Shown: piece by piece, positions 1 through 8,402 of the stretch
Layout: each line of letters begins with the position of its first letter
Numbering within the stretch: position 1 is the first letter of the stretch
Assembly (NCBI GenBank): GCA_045660545.1
Contig: JAZREA010000026.1
Location: 51,942 to 115,941 of the forward strand
Length of the DNA stretch: 64,000 bases
Reading direction: 5' to 3'
Source of the DNA: JAZREA01 sp045660545
Lineage (GTDB): Bacteria; Bacillota; Clostridia; Monoglobales; Firm-18
Program-made: the position numbers and the translations under genes
The notes under the pieces: generated by a model
Seen by the model: the letters and a program-made list of their open reading frames with translations, nothing else
The model's database searches: none
Told to the model about the DNA's origin: nothing

Positions 1-1
1 C

Positions 2-733
2 AATGAACTTTTCGATGGAACAAAGGAATTTCTAAACTACGTCAAATCAGTTGGAGGCAGGTATATGTTCCTGACCAATAATTCATCAAAGGGTGTAGAT
101 AAATATATAAAAAAATTGGAATTGCTTGGAATAAAATCTGAAAAAGAGGATTTTCTTACGTCGGTCAATGCAACGATTCAGCATCTTAAAAAGAGAAATT
201 ATAAAAAGATTTATTCGTTTGGAACTGCATCTTTTGTGGAGGAACTATGTAAAGCTGATTTGCCTGTGACAACTCAAATGTGCGACGATATAGACTGTTT
301 GTGTATAGGGTTTGATACGGAAATTACTTTTAAAAAAATTGAAGACGCTTGTATTTTGCTGACAAGAGGAGTGGACTATATAGCAACCAATCCTGACTGG
401 GTATGCCCAACTAGGTATGGCTTTGTTCCTGATTGCGGTTCTGTTGTCCAAATGCTTTATAATGCAACAAAAAGAACACCGCATTTTATAGGGAAGCCCC
501 GACCTGAAATGGCATATCTTGCTATGAAAGCAACAGGATTTAGACCAGAGGAAACAGTAATTGTAGGCGACAGACTTTATACTGACATTGCATGCGGAGT
601 AAATGCCGGAATTTCCTCGGTGCTTGTTCTATCAGGTGAGGGGACAATGGAAGATGTGAAAAAAAGTGAGATTAAGCCTCAATTTATATATAATAATATA
701 AAAGAGTTATATCTGGATTTGCAGATTGAATAG
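2..733 (+). CDS. HAD-IIA family hydrolase (NagD/p-nitrophenylphosphatase-like), 5' end outside window
   Basis: The reading frame is open to the left edge, so the N-terminus with the nucleophile DxD loop lies upstream; the first internal ATG is at 65 but is not the start. Seen: the motif II stretch MFLTNNSS, then GKPRPEMA and VGDRLYTDIACGVNAG, which are the conserved lysine and acidic metal-binding motifs of haloacid dehalogenase phosphatases. The NagD-type cap should lie between them (about residues 40-150 of the visible part). Family members dephosphorylate small sugar phosphates, nucleotides or phosphoglycolate in the cytoplasm; the substrate cannot be read from sequence. A terminator follows at 778. 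Confidence 0.85.
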   Translation, partial: NELFDGTKEFLNYVKSVGGRYMFLTNNSSKGVDKYIKKLELLGIKSEKEDFLTSVNATIQHLKKRNYKKIYSFGTASFVEELCKADLPVTTQMCDDIDCLCIGFDTEITFKKIEDACILLTRGVDYIATNPDWVCPTRYGFVPDCGSVVQMLYNATKRTPHFIGKPRPEMAYLAMKATGFRPEETVIVGDRLYTDIACGVNAGISSVLVLSGEGTMEDVKKSEIKPQFIYNNIKELYLDLQIE

Positions 734-777
734 TGTTGTGCTTCAACAAAAGCATCTAAACCGTTCGGCTCTTTCAT

Positions 778-807
778 AAAAAGCATCGACTTTGTCGGTG
801 CTTTTTT
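778..807 (+). terminator. Intrinsic terminator after the HAD gene
   Basis: The arms AGCATCGAC and GTCGGTGCT pair across a TTT loop with one G-T pair, preceded by A-rich and followed by T-rich sequence. Confidence 0.85.
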
Positions 808-810
808 CTT

Positions 811-1042
811 TTGCGGGTTATGAGACCGGCGAGCGTGGCTCGTTGGGCAATGAAACCGAGCGCTTCCGGTGGAAGATAAAGCGAGGCTGAATTGGCGCAG
901 CGGTCGAAAAAGACGAGGAAAAGCAAAAGCCCGAAGTCTTTTTCGGGAACCGCAAGAGGCCCGTAAGGGATAACCCGGAGGTCGTCGCTTCTGCCTGAGC
1001 CCATATCAAAGGAAATGATATATAAGATATCCTTTTTAAATA
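811..1042. other. GC-rich gene-free segment, possible dispersed element or structured RNA
   Basis: The 397 bases between the HAD gene and the phosphoesterase hold no convincing gene. From about 818 to 1009 the base composition is clearly richer in G and C than both neighbours, and several minus frames stay open at once, which is a composition effect. It contains an 8-bp stem AAAAAGAC / GTCTTTTT (about 905-942) and ends near 1010-1042 in a hairpin (GATAT / ATATC) followed by a T run. The hypothetical peptides it would encode resemble spurious short proteins I recall from other Clostridia, so a repeated element is possible; this is unverified. Confidence 0.35.
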
Positions 1043-1130
1043 CTTTACTTTTAAAAAAAGGAGTAGTATAATTATATTTATAGGATATAATGAATAAAAT
1101 GTTGATTTTAAAAATCAGGAGGAAAACCAA

Positions 1131-2240
1131 ATGGAAAAAATACTTACAGGTTTTTGTTTTACAGACATACATAATCAGCAATCCATGCTCGATTATCCGA
1201 CCACGCTCAGACAAACATTCATAAAGGCGAAAGAGCTGGCGGTGGAAGAGTTTGGCTTGGCTGATATAGCAATAATAGGCGGGGATAACATATCGGATTA
1301 TCCGCACTGGGAGAGGTCGTGTGCCTTGCCTAAGAAGAATTTTCTGGACATAAAAAACAAAATTAACGAATGTGCTTCCGCAAGCGTAAAGGACAAAAAG
1401 GTGCTCTATGTTGCCGGAAACAACGATATGATTTTAGGTGATATAGGAACGGAAGAAAACGACCCATATAATACTACGGATTTTTACGACTTTATGGATG
1501 AATCATTTGGCAAACTTCCTGAAAGTGAAAAGCTTATCCTTGTTTCCGAGCAGAAGCCGGGCGAGCTTTATTGGGGTGCATGCCATTATGTAGTTAACGG
1601 CATCGACTTTATCGGTATCAATGTCGACCCTAACACTGCGTTTAACTCTCACGAGGGAAGCTACAGCGACGAAACAATGCTTTGGGTTAAAGATAAGCTG
1701 AACGAAATCGACCCGGACGGAACAAAACCTGTTTTCATTGCAGGACATTTGTCAGCAATATATTATTATAATGACGGAGAATTGACCGAAACAATGATAA
1801 ACGGAAACGTCGACTTGTTCTACGATATATTTAAAGGACACAAAAACGCCTTTTATCTTTACGGCCACCTGCATGGAGAAAGGTCGTGTTTTAAAGACTT
1901 TTCGTCGGGAGCTGTTTTGCATATCGGTGATGACGGTATGCCGCTCGACAGCAATTTGATGCAAACAGATTCGCTCGGAAAAGAATACGCATATTCATTC
2001 GTACACATGGGCGGACTAAGACCGTTTGGCAGAGAATATTTTGAAGATAACGGACTGACAGGTTACGGCGGCGCAGCGGAAAAGAAATACCATCCCGGTA
2101 CAGCAACGCCTAAATTGGCACAGTACCTTGTTTTTGAGGTATATAAGGACAGAGTTGTTTTCCATATCAGAAACTCAGGGACTCTCGAAAATTATCATCA
2201 AAAAGACAAACTTAAGGAATATACAGTGTATTATAAATAA
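1131..2240 (+). CDS. Metallophosphoesterase (calcineurin-like)
   Basis: A 369-residue cytoplasmic protein with the ordered metal-binding motifs of the calcineurin-like phosphoesterase fold: TDIHNQQ (DxH, residues about 10-16), GGDNISD (GD), AGNNDM (the GNH/D block), AGHLSA and YGHLHGE (the terminal GHxH). No signal peptide is seen. The start at 1131 is supported by AGGAGG six to eight bases upstream. Such enzymes cleave phosphomonoesters or diesters using two metal ions; the substrate is unknown. It is transcribed alone, ending at a shared terminator with the convergent DUF4037 gene. Confidence 0.85.
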   Translation: MEKILTGFCFTDIHNQQSMLDYPTTLRQTFIKAKELAVEEFGLADIAIIGGDNISDYPHWERSCALPKKNFLDIKNKINECASASVKDKKVLYVAGNNDMILGDIGTEENDPYNTTDFYDFMDESFGKLPESEKLILVSEQKPGELYWGACHYVVNGIDFIGINVDPNTAFNSHEGSYSDETMLWVKDKLNEIDPDGTKPVFIAGHLSAIYYYNDGELTETMINGNVDLFYDIFKGHKNAFYLYGHLHGERSCFKDFSSGAVLHIGDDGMPLDSNLMQTDSLGKEYAYSFVHMGGLRPFGREYFEDNGLTGYGGAAEKKYHPGTATPKLAQYLVFEVYKDRVVFHIRNSGTLENYHQKDKLKEYTVYYK

Positions 2241-2270
2241 AAAGAAACTGATTCACTGCTTTAACAACAA

Positions 2271-2296
2271 AAAGCACCCTGCGAGGGTGCTTTTTT
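2271..2296. terminator. Bidirectional terminator
   Basis: AAAGCACCC pairs with GGGTGCTTT around TGCGA. A runs on one side and T runs on the other let it serve both convergent genes. Confidence 0.9.
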
Positions 2297-2302
2297 CTTG
2301 TG

Positions 2303-3244
2303 TTAAACCGCATACATGATGTGAAGATTTCGAATTTGGGGGTCTTTTATTTTGTCATTAACTGAATAAGCGTGAGCTTCCGGGTTGGCAGAAGATGCGC
2401 TTGTAAGTTCTTGTCTTTGAAGCTCGTCTGTGATGGATGAGGAGATTTTTTCTATCAATTTAGTTTTTAAATTCCATTCGGTTTCGGAGTTTCCGCTTGA
2501 AATAAGATATTCAAGGTCGTCGTGAAGAAAAGATAGAGTTTCAAGTTCTCTTAATCCTCTGAAAACCCATTTGTAGTATGGTATATATTTTTTGTTTAAA
2601 AGAAAAATTACTTTAAGCGCCGCTTGAACAAATTCTGCTATCGCAAGCTGCGCGGCGCCGGATTCTCCTCTTTTTATACATCTTTCGTAGTTGTATTGTC
2701 CTGACTGTGCCATGATAAGCAGGTTTCCTGCTAATTTTTTAAGCCTCACGTCTTCGGGCAGGTAGGAAAGCCTTTGACGGATGGTTGTTAGAAGACCGAG
2801 GTTGTCTAAAAAAACCTTTCCGTTTGTAGCTTCCAAAAGAAACTGTTCTGAAATAGAGAGCCATCCTCTTGTCGTTAGTTCCCCGTTTTTGTCCCCTGTT
2901 TTATCCTCGAAAAAGCGATTGATTCTTATAACGCCGTGTCGGTTTCCTCCAACAGGATTAAGCGGGTTTCTTTTAAAACCCAAAAACTCTTTCGGTAGCT
3001 TTGCGTACGCACGTTCTAGTAAAAATTCATCCTTTGCTGAGACAAGGCTTTCGTCCGGCAAAAAGATGCAAAAACCCGGCTCAAAATCGTGGTCGCGGGA
3101 CAAAGAATCGTCAAAGCCCATACATTCAGAACCGCTCCCGCAAAGACCTGTCGCCAGATATTGCTTTAAGTGAGAAAAATTGTCGTCTATCATTTTTTCT
3201 CCGTACTCTTTATAAAACCTTTCGGCAAGTTCAAGACCTTTCAT
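2303..3244 (-). CDS. DUF4037 domain protein, nucleotidyltransferase-like
   Basis: A 313-residue protein. Near its N-terminus the stretch GLCGSGSECMGFDD then SRDHDFEPGF matches the GS ... DxD pattern of nucleotidyltransferase folds, which is typical of DUF4037 proteins; the remainder is helical. I place the start at the ATG at 3244 because ACGGAGAT lies just upstream and because the longer frame would run far into the preceding gene. It overlaps the 3' end of the TPR gene by 14 bases, so the two are translationally coupled. Function is not established; the paired TPR protein suggests a regulatory or stress role (inference). Confidence 0.75.
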   Translation of the reverse strand: MKGLELAERFYKEYGEKMIDDNFSHLKQYLATGLCGSGSECMGFDDSLSRDHDFEPGFCIFLPDESLVSAKDEFLLERAYAKLPKEFLGFKRNPLNPVGGNRHGVIRINRFFEDKTGDKNGELTTRGWLSISEQFLLEATNGKVFLDNLGLLTTIRQRLSYLPEDVRLKKLAGNLLIMAQSGQYNYERCIKRGESGAAQLAIAEFVQAALKVIFLLNKKYIPYYKWVFRGLRELETLSFLHDDLEYLISSGNSETEWNLKTKLIEKISSSITDELQRQELTSASSANPEAHAYSVNDKIKDPQIRNLHIMYAV

Positions 3245-3974
3245 AAATCTCCGTAGCCCTTTCTTTAAGCTCGTTTTCGTATGCAAAATGTCCGTAATAT
3301 CCAAACACAGAGGCGCATTTTTCACATACGAAAGCGTAGTATCCGTTTTTGTTTTCGTGTTCGTCTAATATTTTTGCCGCCTTGTTAAGTAAGTCCTCTA
3401 TAATCTCTTGTGCGTTTTCAAGCCCAATCTCAGCTTCCTTTAAGTTTGCGATGTTGAGGTGTGTTATGGCAACTTCAAGCATACCGTCCCCCGCACTTTC
3501 CATTACAGAAATAGCTTTTTCGTAAAAGGCAAGGGCCTTGTCAAATTCTTTTATATCAACGTAAGCAAGCGCCATGTTGTTATAAAGTCCACCAAAGCGC
3601 TTGTCAGTTTCCGGAAGCTGCTTTTTGTAAACTGCATACGCCTTCTCGAACAGCGGAATAGCATCACTTGCTTTGCCAAAGGATTTTAAAACCGTCCCTG
3701 CGTTAATGTATGTTGTTCCCGCGCCTGTGTTGGTTTCTATTCCCATGTCAGCCACTAATGACAAAGCATTTTGCACGGCACTGACAGCATCGGCTTCTCT
3801 TTGAAGCTTTCTGTAAAGTCCGCATAGCTCGTTTTGCAACAAAAGCATAGTTCTTTTGTCGTTAACTGCCTTTGCTTCTTCGAGCCTTTGTAAAATATAC
3901 TTTTCGGCCCCGCTGTAATCGTTTTTATGAAGGAATTCATCTAATTTGGTTAAAATACTTTCTGAATTAATCAT
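3231..3974 (-). CDS. Tetratricopeptide repeat protein
   Basis: A 247-residue soluble protein with tandem helical TPR units, for example TYINAGTVLKSFGKASDAIPLFEKAYAVY and the following unit around LYNNMALAYVDIKEFDKALAFYEKA (residues about 85-160), each with the A/G-8, A-20 spacing of TPRs. TPRs are protein-binding scaffolds with no enzymatic activity. GAGGTG precedes the ATG at 3974. It is the first gene of a two-gene unit with the DUF4037 protein. It diverges from the tetR gene across 153 bases. Confidence 0.8.
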   Translation of the reverse strand: MINSESILTKLDEFLHKNDYSGAEKYILQRLEEAKAVNDKRTMLLLQNELCGLYRKLQREADAVSAVQNALSLVADMGIETNTGAGTTYINAGTVLKSFGKASDAIPLFEKAYAVYKKQLPETDKRFGGLYNNMALAYVDIKEFDKALAFYEKAISVMESAGDGMLEVAITHLNIANLKEAEIGLENAQEIIEDLLNKAAKILDEHENKNGYYAFVCEKCASVFGYYGHFAYENELKERATEIYERS

Positions 3975-4061
3975 AAAGCACCTCGGTTTTTAAGATAACA
4001 TAATTTTATCATATAATTATTTTTGGTGCAATTATAAATATTATTTTATCAGTTGCATCTG

Positions 4062-4090
4062 TTGACATATAAGGTAAAATATGGTAGTAT
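4062..4090 (+). promoter_or_regulatory. Promoter of the tetR gene
   Basis: TTGACA at 4062-4067 and TAGTAT at 4085-4090 are separated by 17 bases. The operator at 4096 begins five bases after the -10, so a bound repressor would block transcription. Confidence 0.65.
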
Positions 4091-4095
4091 TATGT

Positions 4096-4110
4096 AGCAC
4101 ACTGTGTGCT
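4096..4110. promoter_or_regulatory. TetR operator copy 1
   Basis: AGCACACTGTGTGCT is a perfect inverted repeat with 7-base arms around a central T. An identical 15-mer stands at 4751 in front of the operon downstream. Two exact copies flanking a TetR gene strongly suggest its binding site. Confidence 0.8.
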
Positions 4111-4127
4111 GAATGAGAGGTGTTGTT

Positions 4128-4706
4128 ATGACCAATGCTTGCGATAAGTTGATTTGTGATGAGATGTCAGAGCAAATAATAAAAGCTGCTGAGGAATTAA
4201 CTCTGGTAGAAAAAACGCATGAAATAAATGTCCGTAAAGTATTAAAACATCTCGGAATAACAAATCGTGTTTTTTATAATCGTTTCCACAATATTGATGA
4301 AGTCCTTGATATAATTTCAAGACGCTCAATTTTAAAGGTCAGGGAAAGCCTTAGGTTTCATTTTGATGAGGAAAAGGATTTTTTTGAACAGATAATGGAC
4401 GAAGTAGAAAAAACTCTTACCATCTCTTATGAAACAAGAAAGAACTTTGCACATTACGTTTTTGAAAACGATTCGGTTACCGACAGTAATTATCAATGGT
4501 GGATAGAAGAAATCAAGATAATACTTAATTACGCCATTGAAAGAGGCTATATTAAAAACGTAGATACCGATATGACAAGTTATGCAATATGGTGCTTTAT
4601 CCGCGGATTTAATACTGATGCCATTGGCAGAAAGCTTTCGCTTGATGAAGCAATTAAAAAATACAGATATGGCTTTAAATTTATTTTGGATGGTTTAAAG
4701 GCCTGA
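4128..4706 (+). CDS. TetR/AcrR family transcriptional regulator
   Basis: A 192-residue protein with an N-terminal helix-turn-helix (residues about 15-60, containing INVRKVLKHLGITNRVFYNRF, read in two parts: VRKVLKHLGI and NRVFYNRFHN) and a helical C-terminal ligand domain typical of TetR. The ATG at 4128 is preferred over the one at 4113 because GAGAGGTG sits just upstream. A palindrome overlaps its own promoter and recurs before the adh gene, so it likely represses itself and the alcohol dehydrogenase - DegV - aldehyde dehydrogenase operon until an inducer, perhaps an aldehyde, alcohol or fatty acid, is bound (inference). Confidence 0.88.
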   Translation: MTNACDKLICDEMSEQIIKAAEELTLVEKTHEINVRKVLKHLGITNRVFYNRFHNIDEVLDIISRRSILKVRESLRFHFDEEKDFFEQIMDEVEKTLTISYETRKNFAHYVFENDSVTDSNYQWWIEEIKIILNYAIERGYIKNVDTDMTSYAIWCFIRGFNTDAIGRKLSLDEAIKKYRYGFKFILDGLKA

Positions 4707-4720
4707 TATAATTTTTGAAA

Positions 4721-4741
4721 TAGAGAGTTTTCTCTATTTTA
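4721..4741 (+). terminator. Weak hairpin after tetR
   Basis: AAATAGAGAG and CTCTATTT can pair around TTTT just after the tetR stop codon, followed by A/T-rich sequence. It may attenuate readthrough into the adh operon; the T tract is short, so confidence is low. Confidence 0.4.
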
Positions 4742-4750
4742 AAAATATAC

Positions 4751-4765
4751 AGCACACTGTGTGCT
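4751..4765. promoter_or_regulatory. TetR operator copy 2, upstream of adh operon
   Basis: AGCACACTGTGTGCT, identical to 4096-4110. It lies between A/T-rich promoter-like sequence (about 4715-4750) and the ribosome binding site of the adh gene, as expected for a repressor site controlling the operon. Confidence 0.8.
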
Positions 4766-4806
4766 GAAATTGCAATTTGATTAAATATTTACCAAGGAGA
4801 ATAGTT

Positions 4807-6006
4807 ATGTTTTTTATTAAATCAATATATTGCCGCGCGTTTCAGGCGGCTTTCAGACTGGCTTTGCCGTTGCTTCCGTACAGAGAACCGCAAATTATAA
4901 ATTCCTGCAAAGAAATCTCAAATGTGTTGGAAAAAGAAAAAGCAACGTCCGTGCTTGTAGTTACAGACAAGGGTATAGCCGATAGCGGATTGTTAAAGCC
5001 TTTGGAAGATGTGTTAAATTCGGTCAATATTCCGTATGCAGTTTATGACGAAACACTACCGAATCCAACGGTTATAAATGTTGAGGATGCGCTGAAACTG
5101 TATTACAAAAATAACTGTAACGCCATCATAGCAATCGGCGGCGGTTCGGCGATGGATTGCGCAAAGGCGGTGGGCGTGCGTGTTACATATCCGAAAAGGA
5201 CAGTAAACCAGTTGGGAGGTAAGCTAAAAGCATGGCGTAAGCTGCCTACATTTGTTGCTGTCCCTACAACAGCGGGTACGGGTAGCGAAACAACACTTGC
5301 TGCGATGATTACCGATTCCAAAACACATCATAAATACGCGATAATGAGCTTTCCGTTAATTCCGCATTATGCGGTTTTGGACGCAACTCTTACGTATTCT
5401 TTGCCACCGCATTTAACTGCGACTACCGGAATGGACGCTCTTACCCATGCGGTAGAAGCATACATCGGTCGCTCTACAACAAAAGAAACACGCAGACTTG
5501 CATTAGAAGCAACAAAGCTTGTGTTTGAAAATATTTACACGGCATACTCTGATGGCAAAAATTATACTGCGAGGGAAAATATGCTTCACGCGGCGTACAA
5601 GGCAGGCATATCGTTTTCAAAGTCTTATGTCGGATATATTCACGCTCTTGCGCACGCGCTTGGTGGCTTTTACGGAACGCCGCACGGACTTGCCAATACG
5701 GTTATAATGCCTTATGTGCTTGAATCTTATGGGAAAAGCATATATAAAAAGCTTTATAAACTCGGATTAAATGCAGGAATTTGTGATAAAAATGATTCGT
5801 ACGAAGTCGGTGCAAAGAAATTTATTGATGCAATAAGAAAGCTTAACTCTGATATGGGAATTCCCGACAAGATACAGGGTATCAAAAAAGGCGATATTCT
5901 TGCTTTGTCAAGGCACGCTGAAAGGGAAGCGAATCCGCTCTACCCCGTACCAAAGCTTATGACAAAAAATGAACTTAAAATTTTTTATTATATGGTAGGA
6001 GAATAA
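4807..6006 (+). CDS. Iron-containing alcohol dehydrogenase
   Basis: A 399-residue group III alcohol dehydrogenase. Seen: the nucleotide-binding GGGSAMDCAKAVG (residues about 107-119), PTTAGTGSE, and the metal-ligand motifs GMDALTHAVEAYIG and AHALGGFYGTPHG. It should interconvert an alcohol and an aldehyde with NAD(P)H. The ATG at 4807 follows AAGGAG at the right distance; an upstream in-frame start at 4777 has no ribosome binding site. First gene of a three-gene operon under the TetR palindrome, followed one base later by DegV and then by an aldehyde dehydrogenase that could take its product to an acid. Confidence 0.92.
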   Translation: MFFIKSIYCRAFQAAFRLALPLLPYREPQIINSCKEISNVLEKEKATSVLVVTDKGIADSGLLKPLEDVLNSVNIPYAVYDETLPNPTVINVEDALKLYYKNNCNAIIAIGGGSAMDCAKAVGVRVTYPKRTVNQLGGKLKAWRKLPTFVAVPTTAGTGSETTLAAMITDSKTHHKYAIMSFPLIPHYAVLDATLTYSLPPHLTATTGMDALTHAVEAYIGRSTTKETRRLALEATKLVFENIYTAYSDGKNYTARENMLHAAYKAGISFSKSYVGYIHALAHALGGFYGTPHGLANTVIMPYVLESYGKSIYKKLYKLGLNAGICDKNDSYEVGAKKFIDAIRKLNSDMGIPDKIQGIKKGDILALSRHAEREANPLYPVPKLMTKNELKIFYYMVGE

Positions 6007-6007
6007 T

Positions 6008-6844
6008 ATGAGAAAAATCAAAATCGTTGCGGACTCGTCGTGCGATATCTTTGCCTTGCAAAATGTAGATTTTGCATGCGCGCCTATGAAAATTATTACC
6101 AATGAGCGTGAATTTGTTGATGACGCCGCACTTGACGTAGATGGTATGGTGGATTATTTGTATAATTACAGCGGGAAGTCAAAATCGTCCTGCCCGAATA
6201 CAAACGACTGGCTCGAAGCTTTTGGGGACGCAGACGATGTCTTTTGCGTTACAATCACAAGCGGCCTTTCAGGTAGCTATAATTCCGCCTGCGTTGCAAA
6301 ACAAATCTATGAGGCGGAAAATACGGGCAAGCGTGTATATGTGTTTGATTCACTAAGCGCAGGTCCTGAGGTTACCATGACTGTGAATAAAATAGAGGAA
6401 TGTATAAAGAGCGGTGCGGCGTATGAAGACGTTTGTACCAAAGTTTCGGAATATATAAAAAAGGCAGGACTTGTCTTTATGTTAAAATCCCTCAAAAATT
6501 TTGCAAACAACGGCAGAGTTTCCCCTGTCGTTGCAAAAATCGCAGGCATTGCAGGAATATGTATTGTAGGTAAAGCAAGTGACTGCGGGACCCTCGAGCC
6601 AACACACAAGTGCAGAGGGGAAAAGCGTTCACTTGAAGCTTTGGTTAATGACCTTGAAACAGAAGGTTTTTGTTCCGGCAAAATCAGCATCGGCCATTGC
6701 CAGAATGAATCGGCGGCAGAAAGACTAAAAGAGTTGATTTTGGAAAAATTCAAGAACGTTCAGGTAGAAATACACAGACTAAGAGGCCTTTGTAGCTTTT
6801 ATGCCGAAAAGGGCGGCGTGCTGGTAGGCTTTGAAAGAGCATAA
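6008..6844 (+). CDS. DegV family protein (fatty-acid binding)
   Basis: A 278-residue protein with the DegV hallmarks: ADSSCDI at the N-terminus, the TSGLSGSYNSA lipid-head contact loop (residues about 82-92) and the C-terminal domain with GHCQNE. Known family members bind fatty acids and, as FakB, present them to the kinase FakA for phosphorylation. No DAK-type kinase is encoded nearby. Its place between alcohol and aldehyde dehydrogenases in one operon suggests handling of the fatty acid made by aldehyde oxidation (inference). Confidence 0.88.
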   Translation: MRKIKIVADSSCDIFALQNVDFACAPMKIITNEREFVDDAALDVDGMVDYLYNYSGKSKSSCPNTNDWLEAFGDADDVFCVTITSGLSGSYNSACVAKQIYEAENTGKRVYVFDSLSAGPEVTMTVNKIEECIKSGAAYEDVCTKVSEYIKKAGLVFMLKSLKNFANNGRVSPVVAKIAGIAGICIVGKASDCGTLEPTHKCRGEKRSLEALVNDLETEGFCSGKISIGHCQNESAAERLKELILEKFKNVQVEIHRLRGLCSFYAEKGGVLVGFERA

Positions 6845-6857
6845 CGGAGGCGTTGAT

Positions 6858-8240
6858 ATGACAAACGAACAGATAACAAACTTGCTTGAAAAGCAAAGGA
6901 AGTTTTATAAAAGCGGAGCTACCATTCCTGTTAACTTCCGTATCGAACAATTAAAAAAACTCTATAAAACCGTAAAAAAATATCAGGATGAAATTAACGA
7001 CGCATTAACTGCCGACCTTGGTAAAAGCCATTTCGAAGGTTTTATGTGCGAAAGCGGTCTTGTTCTTTCTGAAATTTCATATATGATTCGCAATACAAAG
7101 AGATTTGCAAGGAGAAAAACAGTTGCCACTCCAATCACGAACTTTGCGTCGCATAGTTTTAAGCAGCCCGTTCCTTATGGTAACACTCTGATTATGAGCC
7201 CGTGGAATTATCCGTTTTTGTTGACCGTCGACCCGCTTGCAGATGCTATTGCAGCAGGCAATACGGCGATTGTCAAGCCCAGCGCATATTCACCCGCAAC
7301 AAGCAAGATTATAGAGAAAATCATAAAAGAATGCTTCGACTCTGAATATGTTGCGGTTGTAACAGGCGGCAGAGCAGAAAACACTGCTCTTTTAAAGCAA
7401 AAGTTTGACTTTGTGTTCTTCACAGGAAGCCAGGCTGTCGGAAAAGAAGTGCTTCGCCATACAGCAGAGCACCTTACCCCCGCAGTTCTCGAGCTTGGTG
7501 GAAAGAGCCCTTGTATCGTGGATAAAAGCGCAAATATCAAGCTTGCGGCTAAAAGAATTGTGTTCGGTAAGTACCTAAACTGCGGTCAGACTTGCGTTGC
7601 TCCTGATTATATACTTTGTGAAGGTTCAATAAAGGATAAGTTTATAGCCGAAGTTGTTAAACAGATAAAGAAACAGTACGGCGAAAATCCGCTTGAAAAT
7701 AAAAACTATGGCAAGATAATCAATGAAAGACACTTTGAAAGACTCAGTACGCTTATAGATAAGAACAAGGTTGTTTTCGGCGGAGAAATAAACAGTAAGA
7801 CCAATCAGATTTCACCTACCGTTATGGATAATGTAAGTGAAAGCGATGCAGTCATGGGCGAAGAAATCTTCGGCCCGATTATGCCTGTACTTACGTTTGA
7901 TAATTTTGATAAGCTGGTTGAGGAACTTAAAGATAAGGATAAGCCACTTGCGTTGTATCTGTTTTCGGGTAACAAGAGGCATATTAAGCGTGTTACAACG
8001 GAGCTTTCTTACGGAGGCGGTTGCATTAACGATGTTGTAGTTCACCTTGCAACGAGCGAAATGGGCTTCGGCGGGGTTGGCGAAAGCGGAATGGGTTCGT
8101 ATCACGGAAAAGCAGGTTTCGATGCTTTTTCGCACTATAAGTCAATTATGGATAAAAAGACCTGGCTTGATTTGCCGATGCGTTATCAACCCTATAAAAA
8201 TAAACTGTATGAGAAACTTTTGCATATTTTCTTAAAATAG
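6858..8240 (+). CDS. Aldehyde dehydrogenase, class 3 / fatty aldehyde type
   Basis: A 460-residue NAD(P)-dependent aldehyde dehydrogenase. Seen: SPWNYPFLL (residues about 114-122), ELGGKSPCIVD with the general-base glutamate, NCGQTCVAPDY with the catalytic cysteine, and EEIFGPIMPVL. The length and the motifs fit the ALDH3 branch, which acts on medium and long aldehydes. The hydrophobic C-terminus (KLLHIFLK) could aid membrane contact. The start at 6858 follows ACGGAGG; the frame also opens at 6831 inside degV without a ribosome site. Last gene of the TetR-controlled operon. Confidence 0.92.
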   Translation: MTNEQITNLLEKQRKFYKSGATIPVNFRIEQLKKLYKTVKKYQDEINDALTADLGKSHFEGFMCESGLVLSEISYMIRNTKRFARRKTVATPITNFASHSFKQPVPYGNTLIMSPWNYPFLLTVDPLADAIAAGNTAIVKPSAYSPATSKIIEKIIKECFDSEYVAVVTGGRAENTALLKQKFDFVFFTGSQAVGKEVLRHTAEHLTPAVLELGGKSPCIVDKSANIKLAAKRIVFGKYLNCGQTCVAPDYILCEGSIKDKFIAEVVKQIKKQYGENPLENKNYGKIINERHFERLSTLIDKNKVVFGGEINSKTNQISPTVMDNVSESDAVMGEEIFGPIMPVLTFDNFDKLVEELKDKDKPLALYLFSGNKRHIKRVTTELSYGGGCINDVVVHLATSEMGFGGVGESGMGSYHGKAGFDAFSHYKSIMDKKTWLDLPMRYQPYKNKLYEKLLHIFLK

Positions 8241-8254
8241 CATTTGGGGATTTT

Positions 8255-8283
8255 TAAAAAGGACACTGTATGTGTCCTTTTTT
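8255..8283 (+). terminator. Terminator of the adh-degV-aldh operon
   Basis: GGACAC (8261-8266) pairs with GTGTCC (8272-8277), followed by a T run. Confidence 0.9.
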
Positions 8284-8330
8284 CTATGTAGCGTAGTATC
8301 TATTGGTGTTTATAAATCCATATATTACAT

Positions 8331-8360
8331 TTGAAAATATATATGCGTATATGTTATAGT
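8331..8360 (+). promoter_or_regulatory. Promoter of the LysM-CAP gene
   Basis: TTGAAA at 8331 and TATAGT at 8355-8360, spacer 18. The position agrees with the AGGAGG site at 8391. Confidence 0.5.
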
Positions 8361-8402
8361 AAATTGGTCCGTATCGACTTTGATAAATTAAGGAGGTTTA
8401 TG

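Noticed and set aside
774..1307. Minus-strand open frames of 177 and 63 residues over the GC-rich segment
   Set aside because: They cross a terminator and the start of a real gene, have no ribosome site, and several frames are open at once, as expected from composition.
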